From the NCBI GenBank assembly GCA_963726125.1, contig CAVSBG010000005.1, positions 620,001 through 684,000 of the forward strand: 64,000 bases of DNA. Reading direction: 5' to 3'. The stretch comes from JAMXLO01 sp963726125 (GTDB taxonomy: Bacteria; Pseudomonadota; Alphaproteobacteria; Acetobacterales; Acetobacteraceae). The notes beneath the pieces were generated by a model. It was not told where the DNA came from. It did not search any database and saw nothing but the letters and a program-made list of their open reading frames with translations. The translations under genes were made by a program, and so were the position numbers. Of the stretch, positions 25,267-34,739 are shown one piece after another; the stretch's first letter is position 1, and every line of letters starts with the position of its first letter.

Positions 25267-27634
25267 TCAGGCAGCCTTGGACGCCGAGGCTTGATAAGTC
25301 TGGCTGGCGATTGTCGTGGGATACTCGCGCCCGAACTCGTCAAGGCAACGCAGCACACGCTCCGAATGCCCGCGCAGCTCAGTGAGACAGCGTTGGGCAC
25401 CTACAATGTCATGGGCTGACATCGCGGCCAGCACCCTGTGTCCGCACTCATGCACCGCGTGGTGCGGCTCGGCGATAGCGCGGAAGGAGGGCAGCGCAAG
25501 GGTGGCGGTGTCAGTCAAGCTGTCATACCAGCGACCGAGACGGCACGTGTGATGCGTTACCAAGCCGCTCTCAGGCACGTGAGCTGCTGCAACGGCGTCC
25601 ACGACCCGCTTGACGAAGCCGAGATGGTCATCCTTGGTCAGCTTCACCAGCTCGGCGACCGTTGTGAGGCTGATCCGATCAACCTCGGCTGACTGCATGC
25701 CTTCACCACTGAAGCAGATGTGCAACGCGCCTTCGGACGCCGCCGTAACCCTGCCTTGCAGCCGTTTGCCAAGCCTCTGAAGGGTAATGTCGATCTGCTG
25801 TCCAGGTTGGCACTCAGCCTTGGTAAGGGCGAAGCAGCCACGCTCTGAAATGTCGTGCAGCGACGCGGTCTCCGAGCGGCCACCAAGAGTGATGGATGCC
25901 TCGACCAGGCAGGGGCGCCGACGGCCGCCCTGACGGCGATCGACCTCGGTCGTCGAAGTCCGTACCACGCGCACCAAGGCGCGTTGCAAGCCTTCCACGG
26001 TGTCGTTCAGCGCCGTTGTGTTGTTCAGCACTTCGGCTGCTTCCTTGCCGGTCATCGCTGCCTCGGTGGACACCTCGGTCGTGCGTTCCGTCATCTGGTT
26101 GGCCGCCGCGGCCGTTTCGGTGACATTGCGGGCGATCTCTGCCGTCGCCGCACTCTGCTCCTCGACCGCAGCCGCGATCGATCCGGCGATTGCGTTGACC
26201 TCATCGATGGTCTCTTCAATTTTGCGGACGGCGGCCACCGAAGCCGTGGTGGCGCTGCGAACTTCGGCGATGTGCCGGCTGATCTCCTCGGTGGAGCGGG
26301 CTGTCTGGGTGGCAAGCTGCTTCACTTCGCTGGCCACAACTGCGAAACCCTTGCCGGCCTCACCGGCGCGCGCTGCCTCGATGGTGGCGTTGAGCGCCAG
26401 GAGGTTGGTCTTGGCAGCGATCTCACCAATCATGTCGGCGACGCGCCCGATGCTGCCGACCTGCTCGTTCAGGGCCTCGATCGTCTCGCGTGCGGTGCGA
26501 CCGGCGTCCACGGCGCGCCCGACGACCTGGGCCGACTGACCTACCTGTCCGCCGATTTCCCGGATCGAGGCAGCGAGTTGCTCGGCGGCGCTTGCCACCG
26601 TCTGGGCATTGGCCAGCGCCTGCCCCGCGGCGGCGGCTGCGCGCTCAGCGGATGTGCCGGTGCGCCCGGCGGACCCCCCCATATTGTTGGCGGCCGTCGC
26701 CATCGCGGCTGTCTGCTGGCCGACCTCAGTCATTGCATCCCGGGCTTCGGACTCGATCGTTTCCGCCATGGCGACCATGGCCGAGAGTTCTGACCGCTTG
26801 AGCGCGGGCACGTTCTGTCTCCTGCTCGGCGCGCAGGTGGTCGGCTTCCTTCAACCCGTCCTTGAAGATAGCGACCGCAGTGGCCATTGAGCCAACCTCG
26901 TCGCGACGCTCGGTGCCCGGTATCGCGGCGTCCAGGTCACCATGCGCCAGACGCGTCATGGCTGAATTCAGTCCGCCCAGCGAGCCGGTGATGTCACGGT
27001 TGATGAGCCAGGCCATGGCTGTCGTGATGACGAAGATGATGCCACCAAAGGCGATCAACTCCCACAGCGTGGCTTGGAACGCTGCATCGAGATCATCGGT
27101 ATAGGCACCGGCGGCGAATATCAGGTTCCAAGGCGCGAAGCGTGCCACGTAGGCCACTTTTGGTTGAGCCTGTGTCTGCCCGGGCTTGGCGAAACTGTAG
27201 GCGACGAATCCCTGGTCGGCACTCCGCAACGCTCCAGCGATGAGCTCTGTCAGAAGTTTGCCGTTGGCATCCTTGGCTTCGGATGCGGTGTTTTCGAGTT
27301 TGGGGTTAGCACCATGCACCACGAACATGTTGTCCAGCGTCTGCGCGAAGATGTACCCCACACCCGCATCGAAGCGCATGACGTGCGCAGCGGTACGGAA
27401 CTGCTCCAACGCCTGCTCGCGGGTGAGTTGATGCGCCGCGACCTGGTTCTCGAGCGATTGTGCCAGACCAACAGACATCTCGACGGCAGCGCGTAGCTTG
27501 TCGATCCGATCATCTGTCATTCTTTGACGCAAGATCGAAGCCGACATGCCGATTGCTACGATCAGCACCAGAGCTGACAGGCCCAACAACAGGGCGAGCT
27601 TCGTGCGGAGGCGGAGGTGGCTCAGAACATGCAT
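25267..27634 (-). pseudogene. methyl-accepting chemotaxis protein with PilZ and CZB domains, frameshifted
   Basis: A membrane chemoreceptor of 788 residues once one base is removed near 26800. Order: TM1 (about 10-32), a single-Cache periplasmic sensor (FDAGVGYIFAQTLDNMFVVHG), TM2 (about 190-215), HAMP, the MCP signalling hairpin with tip IAAKTNLLALNATIEAARAG, then a PilZ domain (RRQGGRRRPC and HDISERGCFAL, the two c-di-GMP-contact motifs) and a C-terminal CZB domain (HHTCRLGRWY plus PHHAVHECGHR, supplying the 3His/1Cys zinc ligands). The break lies between HAMP and the signalling domain. ATG 27634 begins MHVLSHLRLRTK. Both halves are well conserved, so sequence error is likely. Confidence 0.88.
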
Positions 27635-27783
27635 AGCGAGGGCCCGCCGGTTGTGAATCGGACTGCATCCTTTCAAATGAGTTTTAATGGCCAATGAAGC
27701 TACCGGCGCGGCGTGATCGGGCACAGGATCGGGCCACTCCGCACCCCTTGCATTCTCCGGCGCGGTTCCCCTAGCTGTCACTC

Positions 27784-28443
27784 ATGTGCGGCCGGTACGC
27801 ATCTTTCCTCCCTGCCGAGGCGCTCCGTGCGATGTTCCACACGGAGAACCCCACGCCCAACTGGGAGCCCACGTGGAACATGGCCCCCACCCGCGACGCG
27901 CCCGTCGTGCGCCTGCACCCGGAAACGCGCGCGCGCCACCTGGATCTATTGCGCTGGGGCCTCGTGCCCCACTGGGCGAAGGACCCGAAATCGGTCCGCC
28001 AGCCAATCAATGCACGCGCCGAGACGGCCGCCACCTCGCCCATGTTCCGCGATGCCCTGGTGCGCCGACGATGCCTGGTTCCCGCTGATGTGTTCTACGA
28101 ATGGCAGGCAACCGATGATGGCAAGCAGCCCTTCGCCATCGCCCGCACCGACGGCCAACCCATGGTGTTCGCCGGCCTGTGGGAAGGCTGGCGTGGCACC
28201 GACGGCACGGTAATGCGCACGTTCACCATCATGACGACCAGCGCCAACGCAACGCTGCGGCCGCTCCACGAACGCATGCCGGTGGTCCTGGAACCGCCGG
28301 ACTGGCCGGCATGGCTGGGTGAGACCGACACCGACCCAACCGCCCTACTGCATTCCTCGGCGGCCGACTTCCGCGTCTGGCGCGTCGGCAAGGCGGTGAA
28401 CAACGTGCGCAACGACAGTGCTGCATTGCTGGAGCCGGCCTAG
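27784..28443 (+). CDS. SOS response-associated peptidase (SRAP, YedK/HMCES family)
   Basis: A 219-residue protein that crosslinks to abasic sites in single-stranded DNA and shields them. The catalytic Cys2 immediately follows the initiator Met (MCGRYA). Other family residues are NMAPTRDAPVV with the Asn, GLVPHWAKD, INARAET, the Glu in DVFYEWQ, and the His in LHERMPVVL. The length is normal. It is transcribed divergently from the chemoreceptor across about 150 bp. No SOS box was recognised. Confidence 0.95.
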   Translation: MCGRYASFLPAEALRAMFHTENPTPNWEPTWNMAPTRDAPVVRLHPETRARHLDLLRWGLVPHWAKDPKSVRQPINARAETAATSPMFRDALVRRRCLVPADVFYEWQATDDGKQPFAIARTDGQPMVFAGLWEGWRGTDGTVMRTFTIMTTSANATLRPLHERMPVVLEPPDWPAWLGETDTDPTALLHSSAADFRVWRVGKAVNNVRNDSAALLEPA

Positions 28444-28561
28444 ACCAGTGTTCGTCGCATCTTGCGGCGCAGGCAGCGGATCGGCGGGGCATTGAAGGCA
28501 ACCATCCACCGTCGACAGCAAACCGACACGACGTCCGGATTCCGAAGCGTGGGAGGCCTGC

Positions 28562-29260
28562 ATGAAGGAACCTGTTCCGGCAAACCCGCCCCAGTCTGTC
28601 GCCTTTGACGTTCGCCGTCAGCGAGCCGCCACGATTGCGCCGATCGCGATCGCGTTCCCCGTGGCCATCGCATTGTGGGTCGGAACCTATTTCCTGCTGC
28701 CTCCACTCGCCGGCATGGCGGACATGGTTGCTCGCGTGGCGTTTGCAGTGAAATGCAGTTGTGTCGCGGTGTTATTTTGCCTGGTGACGGGCGTCGAGGC
28801 TGTCGCGCATGAACGATTGCGCTCGCCCGCCATCGACCCGCTTCTGGGATACGAGACCCGGCGGCTGCGGATCAATCTCCGCTACTTGCAGAACACACTC
28901 GAGCAGCTTGTCGTATTCGTGCCTGGGTTGCTCGGCCTTGCCATCTATTGTTCGGACGATAACTCGATGCGCGCCGTCGCTGCGACGACATTGGTCTGGG
29001 TCATCGCGCGGATCGCCTTCTGGGTCGGCTACCATCGGAGTTCCGCGCAGCGCGGTCTCGGCGCGCCTGGCATGGTGCTGAGCATGTTGGTCCTGCTCTA
29101 CGTCTGCGTCCGGTTCGGATTTGAGATGGCTGGCGTCGCCGGCGCGATCGTGCCGCTCGCGCTGTTTGCAGCAGCCGAGATCGTGCTCACATGGTCAACC
29201 AGTCCGCTGCAGAATGCGGCGCATGACCCGCATGGAACGCAGGATCAGGGGTCTGGGTGA
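28562..29260 (+). CDS. MAPEG family membrane protein
   Basis: A 232-residue integral membrane protein with four predicted segments. RINLRYLQNTLEQLVVFVPGL corresponds to the MAPEG core (the RxxxNxxE-type helix), and FWVGYHRSSAQRGLG to its C-terminal motif. MAPEG members include glutathione transferases and many bacterial proteins of unknown role. GGGAGG precedes ATG 28562. It is longer at the N-terminus than the compact 130-residue bacterial members. Nothing nearby suggests a substrate. Confidence 0.78.
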   Translation: MKEPVPANPPQSVAFDVRRQRAATIAPIAIAFPVAIALWVGTYFLLPPLAGMADMVARVAFAVKCSCVAVLFCLVTGVEAVAHERLRSPAIDPLLGYETRRLRINLRYLQNTLEQLVVFVPGLLGLAIYCSDDNSMRAVAATTLVWVIARIAFWVGYHRSSAQRGLGAPGMVLSMLVLLYVCVRFGFEMAGVAGAIVPLALFAAAEIVLTWSTSPLQNAAHDPHGTQDQGSG

Positions 29261-29355
29261 ACACTGCCCGCCGCTACGGGCGTGCGCCTGGACGCCTGCC
29301 CGATCGGCTGAACAGTGGCGACCTGGCTTCAACCGTGCCGGCACATGCGAGCAGG

Positions 29356-29661
29356 CTACCGCTGTATTGTTGCTGCGATCGGATCACCCAGATATGGCGC
29401 AACGACCTCCCGAGTCTGCTTGCTCGGTACGACAGGCACGAACTCCATCATCACACCAAGCCCGCGCCATTGCAGCGTCCATTCCTGCAACACCCGCGGA
29501 TCGTCGCAGCGCATCAACTGAAAGCAACGCGCAAAGTTGGGCTCAACCCAGCTATCGACGTATTCCAGGCCTTGCGGCAGGACACGCCCCTGATCGCGCA
29601 GGTGCTGGTAAACCGGGATCATGTCGTTGTCGCGAAACCGTTCGATCACCATGAACAGCAC
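29356..29661 (-). CDS. DUF3303-like small protein
   Basis: A 101-residue protein beginning MLFMVIERF with a GTG start. AGGAAAGG lies 6-7 bases upstream, and homologues known to me start with the same residues. The body has RVLPQGLEYVDSWVE and CFQLMRCDDPRVLQEW, characteristic of DUF3303, a ferredoxin-like-fold family with no known function. It is convergent with the MAPEG gene and divergent from the DMT transporter gene. Confidence 0.8.
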   Translation of the reverse strand: MLFMVIERFRDNDMIPVYQHLRDQGRVLPQGLEYVDSWVEPNFARCFQLMRCDDPRVLQEWTLQWRGLGVMMEFVPVVPSKQTREVVAPYLGDPIAATIQR

Positions 29662-29769
29662 GGCACACCCTTTCCTCGCTCCAAATGGCTTCAACCGCGG
29701 ACTGCTGACACAACCCTGTCAGGAGCCTAAGGTTACCATGGCGGCCAGATAACAACTCAGGTGGCCTCC

Positions 29770-30639
29770 ATGGATCGGCACGCCCAGGGCGTCCTGCTGA
29801 TTGTCATTTCAGCGATCGCCTTCAGCTCCGCTGGGTTCTTTACCCGGCTCATTCACCTTGACGTCTGGAGCATGCTGTTCTGGCGTGGCCTGTTCGCAGG
29901 CCTGATGATCCTCTGCGTGATCATCGTGCAGGAGCGACGCCGTACCGTGGCCGCCATGAGGGCTGTCGGTCGCCCTGGCCTGGCGGCCGCGATATGCTCG
30001 ACCGCCGCCACCTTCCTCTACATCAACGCGCTGCGCCGCACCTCGGTGGCCGACGTCGCCGTGATCTTCGCCGCGGCGCCCTTCCTGACCGCCGGTCTCG
30101 GCTGGCTGTGGCTCCGCCTCACGGTGGACTGGACGACGCTTGGCGCCAGTCTCCTCGCGCTGCTCGGCATCGGCATCATGGTCGGCGGCGCCGCCATCGA
30201 GGGCCATCTGTTCGGCGATATCCTCGCGTTCGGCATGACGGTCTGCATGGCGATCATGATGCTGATTATTCGCCGCCACGAGCACACACCCATGCTGCCC
30301 GCGGCCTGTCTGTCGGCACTGCTCTGTCCTCTTGTGCTCTGGCCGTTCTGCCACCCGTTCGCCCTCGAAGCGGGCGATATGGTCAACCTGTTCCTGTTCG
30401 GCACCACGCAGTTCGGGCTGGGGCTGCTGTTGCTGACGGTGGGCGGGCAAATGGTCTCCGCCACCGAGAACGCATTGCTCAACACGCTGGAAACACCGCT
30501 GGCCATTGCCTGGGTCTGGATCTGTTTCGGCGAGACGCCCGCTGCCACCAGTGTCGTTGGCGGCACTATCGTCGTCGCGGCGGTCATCGCGCAGGTATGG
30601 TACGGCAGCCGGGTTCGGCTCGTGTCCGCCGCCACCTGA
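29770..30639 (+). CDS. EamA/DMT family transporter
   Basis: A 289-residue protein with ten predicted membrane segments in two EamA repeats. The N-terminal repeat includes FSSAGFFTRLI, MLFWRGLFAGLMI and the TATFLYINALRRTSVADVAVI region. The second ends in LLNTLETPLAIAWVWICFGETP, the EamA C-terminal motif. It probably exports a small metabolite; the substrate is unknown. ATG 29770 is preferred; GTG 29761 in frame is possible. Confidence 0.88.
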   Translation: MDRHAQGVLLIVISAIAFSSAGFFTRLIHLDVWSMLFWRGLFAGLMILCVIIVQERRRTVAAMRAVGRPGLAAAICSTAATFLYINALRRTSVADVAVIFAAAPFLTAGLGWLWLRLTVDWTTLGASLLALLGIGIMVGGAAIEGHLFGDILAFGMTVCMAIMMLIIRRHEHTPMLPAACLSALLCPLVLWPFCHPFALEAGDMVNLFLFGTTQFGLGLLLLTVGGQMVSATENALLNTLETPLAIAWVWICFGETPAATSVVGGTIVVAAVIAQVWYGSRVRLVSAAT

Positions 30640-30656
30640 CGCGCCCATCAAGTGCA

Positions 30657-31301
30657 ATGCTGTCCGCACTACGCCACCGCAACTTCCGCCTGTATTTCAT
30701 CGCGCAGGGGTGTCTGGGACTGCTCGCGCTCGCCGTCGGCATGGTTGCCGGCATCGGCACGATCCGCGTCTGGATGATCTGGCTTGCCGCCGGAGCGCTT
30801 GGGCTGGTCAAGTGCTTCGACCTCCCAGCGCTGCAGAGCTTCGTAAAGGACCTGGTGGGCCCCGACGATCTCCCAAATGCTGTCGCATGGACGAATGCCG
30901 TCAGCGCAACGGGGCGATTGATCGGCCCATCGTTCGGCGGAATGGTCCTCACCGCCTTCGGCGCCAGTCTCGCGGCAATGCAACTCGCCGTGTCGGTCGC
31001 GCATGCGCTGATCCCGTTGCTCGCTGCGACGTTCGCCTACGGCCTTTGCGCCGGTCTGTTCAGCGTTACCGCCATCAGCACATTGCAGAGCCAGGCTGCG
31101 GACGACATGCGTGGCCGGGTCATGGCGCTGTATTCCATCTGTTTCCTGGGAAGCAGCCCGATTGGTGGCCCGGCGTTCGGCGCACTCGCCGGATGGGTCG
31201 GAGTCTCGGCCGCACTGCGCGTCGGTGCATGCATCTGCGCCGCGGCAGCACTCACGGGCACCATCGTCTGGCAACTGAATTTTCGGCTCCGCCATACGTG
31301 A
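30657..31301 (+). CDS. shortened MFS transporter, probably internally deleted
   Basis: A 214-residue ORF that begins like an EntS/MFS_3 exporter (MLSALRHRNFRLYFIAQG), then has DLPALQSFVKDLVGPDDLPNAVAW with GRLIGPSFGGMV, and near the end DDMRGRVMALYSICFLGSSP. These are the normal landmarks of a protein of about 400 residues, but the stretches between them are missing: roughly TM1-2 after the first block and about TM6-9 after the second. No frameshift is involved. It looks like a gene that has lost two in-frame segments and probably cannot transport. It follows the DMT gene by 17 bp. Confidence 0.6.
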   Translation: MLSALRHRNFRLYFIAQGCLGLLALAVGMVAGIGTIRVWMIWLAAGALGLVKCFDLPALQSFVKDLVGPDDLPNAVAWTNAVSATGRLIGPSFGGMVLTAFGASLAAMQLAVSVAHALIPLLAATFAYGLCAGLFSVTAISTLQSQAADDMRGRVMALYSICFLGSSPIGGPAFGALAGWVGVSAALRVGACICAAAALTGTIVWQLNFRLRHT

Positions 31302-31351
31302 TGCGGTAGGCACGAACGGCTGCCGCAATCGTGGCGCACGTTGTGGGCGGC

Positions 31352-32596
31352 ATGCAGCTTGAGACGAAATCGGCCAACCGCGCCCCGCTCGATTGGCTCA
31401 ACTTCCTGCTGGCCGATGTAACCGGTGGCGTCGGTCCATTCCTCGCCATCTACCTGATGTCCAGCCAGCAATGGGACGCAGGCCACATCGGCGTCGTGCT
31501 GACCGTCGGCGGCATCGCAACCGTGGTCGCGCGCGGTCCCGCCGGCGCATTGGTGGATGGCGTGCAATGGAAACGCACTCTAATCGCGGCATCGTCCGTT
31601 ATCGTTGCGATTGCAGTCGTGATCACCGCGCTGGTTCCCCAATTCTGGCCCGTAACGATCGCGCAAGGTGCGGCGGGCCTCGCCGACGCGGTGTTCCCAC
31701 CGGCGATTGCGGCGATCAGCCTTGGCATTTTTGGCCGTGCGATGTTCACGCGTCGCGTCGGCCGCAATGAGGCGTTCAATCATCTCGGCAATGCTGCGTC
31801 GGCCATCGGCGCGGGCCTCGCCGGCTACCTTATCGCGCCGGTGGCCGTCCTGTGGGTCGTGGTGGCGCTGGCAGCGGCGAGCCTCATCGCCGCCTACCGT
31901 ATCGATGGCGGCGCGATCGACCACAGGCTTGCGCGAGGCGCCGACGACGGCGACGCGGACACCAAACCCAACAGCATCACGATCCTGTTCGCGAGCCGGC
32001 CACTCCTGCTGTTCACCGCGTCGATCACCCTGTTCCACTTCGCCAATGCCGCGATGCTGCCGCTGCTCGGCGAGAAGCTGGCGCAAGGTCACCAGGCCGC
32101 CAGCAGCCTGTTCATGGCTGCGTGCATCATCACCGCGCAGGTCGTGATGGTGCCGATGGCATTGCTGGTCGGTCACAAGGCGGATGCCTGGGGCCGCAAA
32201 CCGCTCTTGCTCGTGGCTTTCGCCGTGCTGCCGATCCGCGGCCTGCTCTACATTGTCACGCAGGATCCGTACGCGCTCGTTTCGATTCAGGCGCTGGACG
32301 GCATTGGCGCCGGCATCTTCGGTGCATTGTTCTTCGTGATTATTGCGGATCTTACCGAAGGCACCGGTCACTATAATCTTGCGCTCGGCGCCAGCGGAGC
32401 CTGCTGGGGTTTTGGTGCGGCGCTCAGCAACGGCGTGGCGGGTGCCGTGGTGGACGCCGCGGGTTACTCAGCGGCATTCATCTTCCTCGCTGCGTGTGCC
32501 ATCATTGCATTGCTCATCTTCTGGTTCGGTGTGCCGGAGACCCGTGTCTGGCCGTTGCGAGATACGAACGTCGCTGGTAACGACGTCACGGCGTAG
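31352..32596 (+). CDS. MFS transporter
   Basis: A 414-residue protein with twelve predicted membrane segments. The N-half has FLLADVTGGVGPFLAIYL and the loop 2-3 motif ARGPAGALVDGVQWKRTL. The C-half has LVGHKADAWGRKPLLL, the repeated loop motif, and ALDGIGAGIFGALFFVIIADLTEGTG. It has full MFS length, unlike the preceding gene. ATG 31352 is chosen; GTG codons at 31331 and 31343 are alternatives. The substrate is unknown; a drug or metabolite exporter is most likely. Confidence 0.87.
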   Translation: MQLETKSANRAPLDWLNFLLADVTGGVGPFLAIYLMSSQQWDAGHIGVVLTVGGIATVVARGPAGALVDGVQWKRTLIAASSVIVAIAVVITALVPQFWPVTIAQGAAGLADAVFPPAIAAISLGIFGRAMFTRRVGRNEAFNHLGNAASAIGAGLAGYLIAPVAVLWVVVALAAASLIAAYRIDGGAIDHRLARGADDGDADTKPNSITILFASRPLLLFTASITLFHFANAAMLPLLGEKLAQGHQAASSLFMAACIITAQVVMVPMALLVGHKADAWGRKPLLLVAFAVLPIRGLLYIVTQDPYALVSIQALDGIGAGIFGALFFVIIADLTEGTGHYNLALGASGACWGFGAALSNGVAGAVVDAAGYSAAFIFLAACAIIALLIFWFGVPETRVWPLRDTNVAGNDVTA

Positions 32597-32659
32597 GTTG
32601 GCACGCCATCCGCGTCGTCTTCCGAACCACGCTGAATGCCCAGGTTCCGGGGCCGACGT

Positions 32660-34231
32660 CTAACTGCCGCCGCCCCACACCTTCTGCCAAAGATCGAGCC
32701 TGGCCTTTAGAGGATCCGGCCCAACCACCACGCCCGCGTTGGTGAAATTCATCACGCGGTCGTTGCCCGGGTCGTAACGCGGCCACGCTGTCCGCTCACC
32801 CCCATTTGGATCACCGGTCTTGGCGAAAGACACCCAATAGGCACTCACCACCGCGCCCGTCGCCTTGTCGGCGGCCGTCACCTTGTCGCCTACCAGCGCT
32901 GCCGGAATGTTGAACGTGTAAGGGATTTCCATGGCATGCATTGCTCCCTTCATCGTGCCACGCTGTGACTCGGGCACATAGGAGAACCGATACAACCAAA
33001 CCGGCCGGCCTGCGCGAGCAACCTGATCCGCAAGAAACCGCACCGGCTCTGTCATCGTCCGATCGGCAAACACCTGCTGCTTCAGTTCGTCGAACGCCTG
33101 GTCGCCACGCGGATCGTAAAGCGCGCGGGCCTCTGCGGCATACGCACCGAAGGTCGCAAACAGTGCATCCTTCTTGTTGGCGCTGCCAATCCCCAGGTCC
33201 CGGTCGTTTGCTCCAATCATCACTGGCACCATCGCCTGATGTGCCGCGGCGATCGCCGCTTCCGGTGTCTCGACCACCAGCTTGCCATCATGGATTGATC
33301 CAGCGAAGCCGACGATCAGCTTATCGACCGACAGCGCCGTGATTTCGTCCTGTGCCGACGTCCCCTGTGTGAACGTGGCGGCCGGCTGCGCGCGCAATGC
33401 TTTCAACGCCTTGCCGCCGATGCCGGTAACGCCCAATAGGCGGGCGTAATCGACTGCGGTCTTCTCGGCATCGGCAAGCTCGGTCAGGCCGACGACCTTT
33501 GCGCGCGGCGTCGGAATGGCGGGCGACTGCATGATCGCGCGCTGAAACAAACCGCGCGACAGGGGCGAGGTCAAATGCACCAACACCGAACCGCCGCCAG
33601 CCGACTCGCCGAAGATCGTCACCGCATGCGGATCGCCGCCGAACGCCGCGATGTTGCGCTGGACCCATAACAGCGCGGCTCGCTGGTCCATGTAGCCATA
33701 GTTGCCGCGCACATCGTCAGGCGCCTCGGCTGCCAGTGCGGGGTGGGCAAAGAAGCCGAGGCGCCCCATGCGATAATTCATGCTGACGACGACAACTCCT
33801 TGGCGCGCGAGCGCGTCCGCCGGGTACGGCGACGTCTGCCCGTGCACGAGCGCGCCACCATAGATCCACACCATGACGGGAAGCGGCGCGGACGCGGCGG
33901 CCGGGCGCCAAACGTTGAGCGTCAGGCAATCCTCCGACTTCGGCACTTTGTCCGGCTGCATGCATGACGGACCAAACGCCTCGGCCGCCCGCACGCCGGG
34001 CCACGGGGTCACCGGTTGAGGCAGGCGCCAGCGCAGGTCGTGGACCGGGGGAGCGGCGTAGGGAATGCCCTTGAAGCTGATCACGTCTGCCGTCGCTACG
34101 CCCTGCACGGCGCCGGACGCGGTCATTATCACAGTCGCATCGGTCGCTGCGGGTTGGGCAATGGCGCTGGCGCCGGCACACATGAGCATCGCGAAGAAAG
34201 CACCCAGCGAGAAGCGGCAGACATTAGACAT
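32660..34231 (-). CDS. type-B carboxylesterase/lipase family protein
   Basis: A 523-residue alpha/beta hydrolase with a Sec signal peptide (residues 1-26, MSNVCRFSLGAFFAMLMCAG, ending ASAIAQ), so probably periplasmic or secreted. The nucleophile is the Ser in GESAGGGS. The His is in KGAMHAMEIPYTF. The acidic residue region reads GANDRDLG where most members have RDEG, so the acid is probably Asp. EDCLTLNVWRP is the conserved disulfide-region motif. AAGGAG precedes ATG 34231. The ester substrate is unknown. Confidence 0.92.
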   Translation of the reverse strand: MSNVCRFSLGAFFAMLMCAGASAIAQPAATDATVIMTASGAVQGVATADVISFKGIPYAAPPVHDLRWRLPQPVTPWPGVRAAEAFGPSCMQPDKVPKSEDCLTLNVWRPAAASAPLPVMVWIYGGALVHGQTSPYPADALARQGVVVVSMNYRMGRLGFFAHPALAAEAPDDVRGNYGYMDQRAALLWVQRNIAAFGGDPHAVTIFGESAGGGSVLVHLTSPLSRGLFQRAIMQSPAIPTPRAKVVGLTELADAEKTAVDYARLLGVTGIGGKALKALRAQPAATFTQGTSAQDEITALSVDKLIVGFAGSIHDGKLVVETPEAAIAAAHQAMVPVMIGANDRDLGIGSANKKDALFATFGAYAAEARALYDPRGDQAFDELKQQVFADRTMTEPVRFLADQVARAGRPVWLYRFSYVPESQRGTMKGAMHAMEIPYTFNIPAALVGDKVTAADKATGAVVSAYWVSFAKTGDPNGGERTAWPRYDPGNDRVMNFTNAGVVVGPDPLKARLDLWQKVWGGGS

Positions 34232-34739
34232 TCCGAGCTCCTTTTGCTCATTGGACCTGAGGTTCTTGGTCAACAGCGCCACACGAATCGGAGCGGCCTC
34301 CGATCAAGCGGGGCCGCCTGATTGAGGGTAAGCCACAGGCTGGCGCGGTTTTTCTCCCATCAGCAAGGTATTCAAACCGAGCGCAAATTACCGCGGGAGC
34401 AAGGCATACCTAGGGCCGGAAGCTCTGATGCGTGATTGATATCCTTTTTGTCATGCCGACGGAGAGCCTGCGCCCAGCGAAGGCTGGGGCGGGCTTCGGG
34501 TGCTCCGCAACATCCGGCATTTCGCCGCCGGTCCATGAAGCGGCACGCTACATCTGTATAAGCCTGCGTGCATCCTTCTTCGTCCGCTACGCAAATAGGA
34601 AGACGGTTTACCATTCATTGTGATGCCTGCGCGCTCGGGCTGGGTGGACTGTGTGAAATACCTCGGTGACACAGTGTCCCTATCCGGTTAACGCAGATCG
34701 GCCCACAATGAACAGCCGAGAACGCCGGGGGAGGCGGGA
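34232..34739. other. divergent intergenic region
   Basis: 508 bp between the esterase gene and the methyltransferase gene, read outward. No recognisable gene, RNA or clear inverted repeat was found. Short frames of about 60 residues lack ribosome sites and family features. It presumably holds promoters for both neighbours. Confidence 0.5.
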
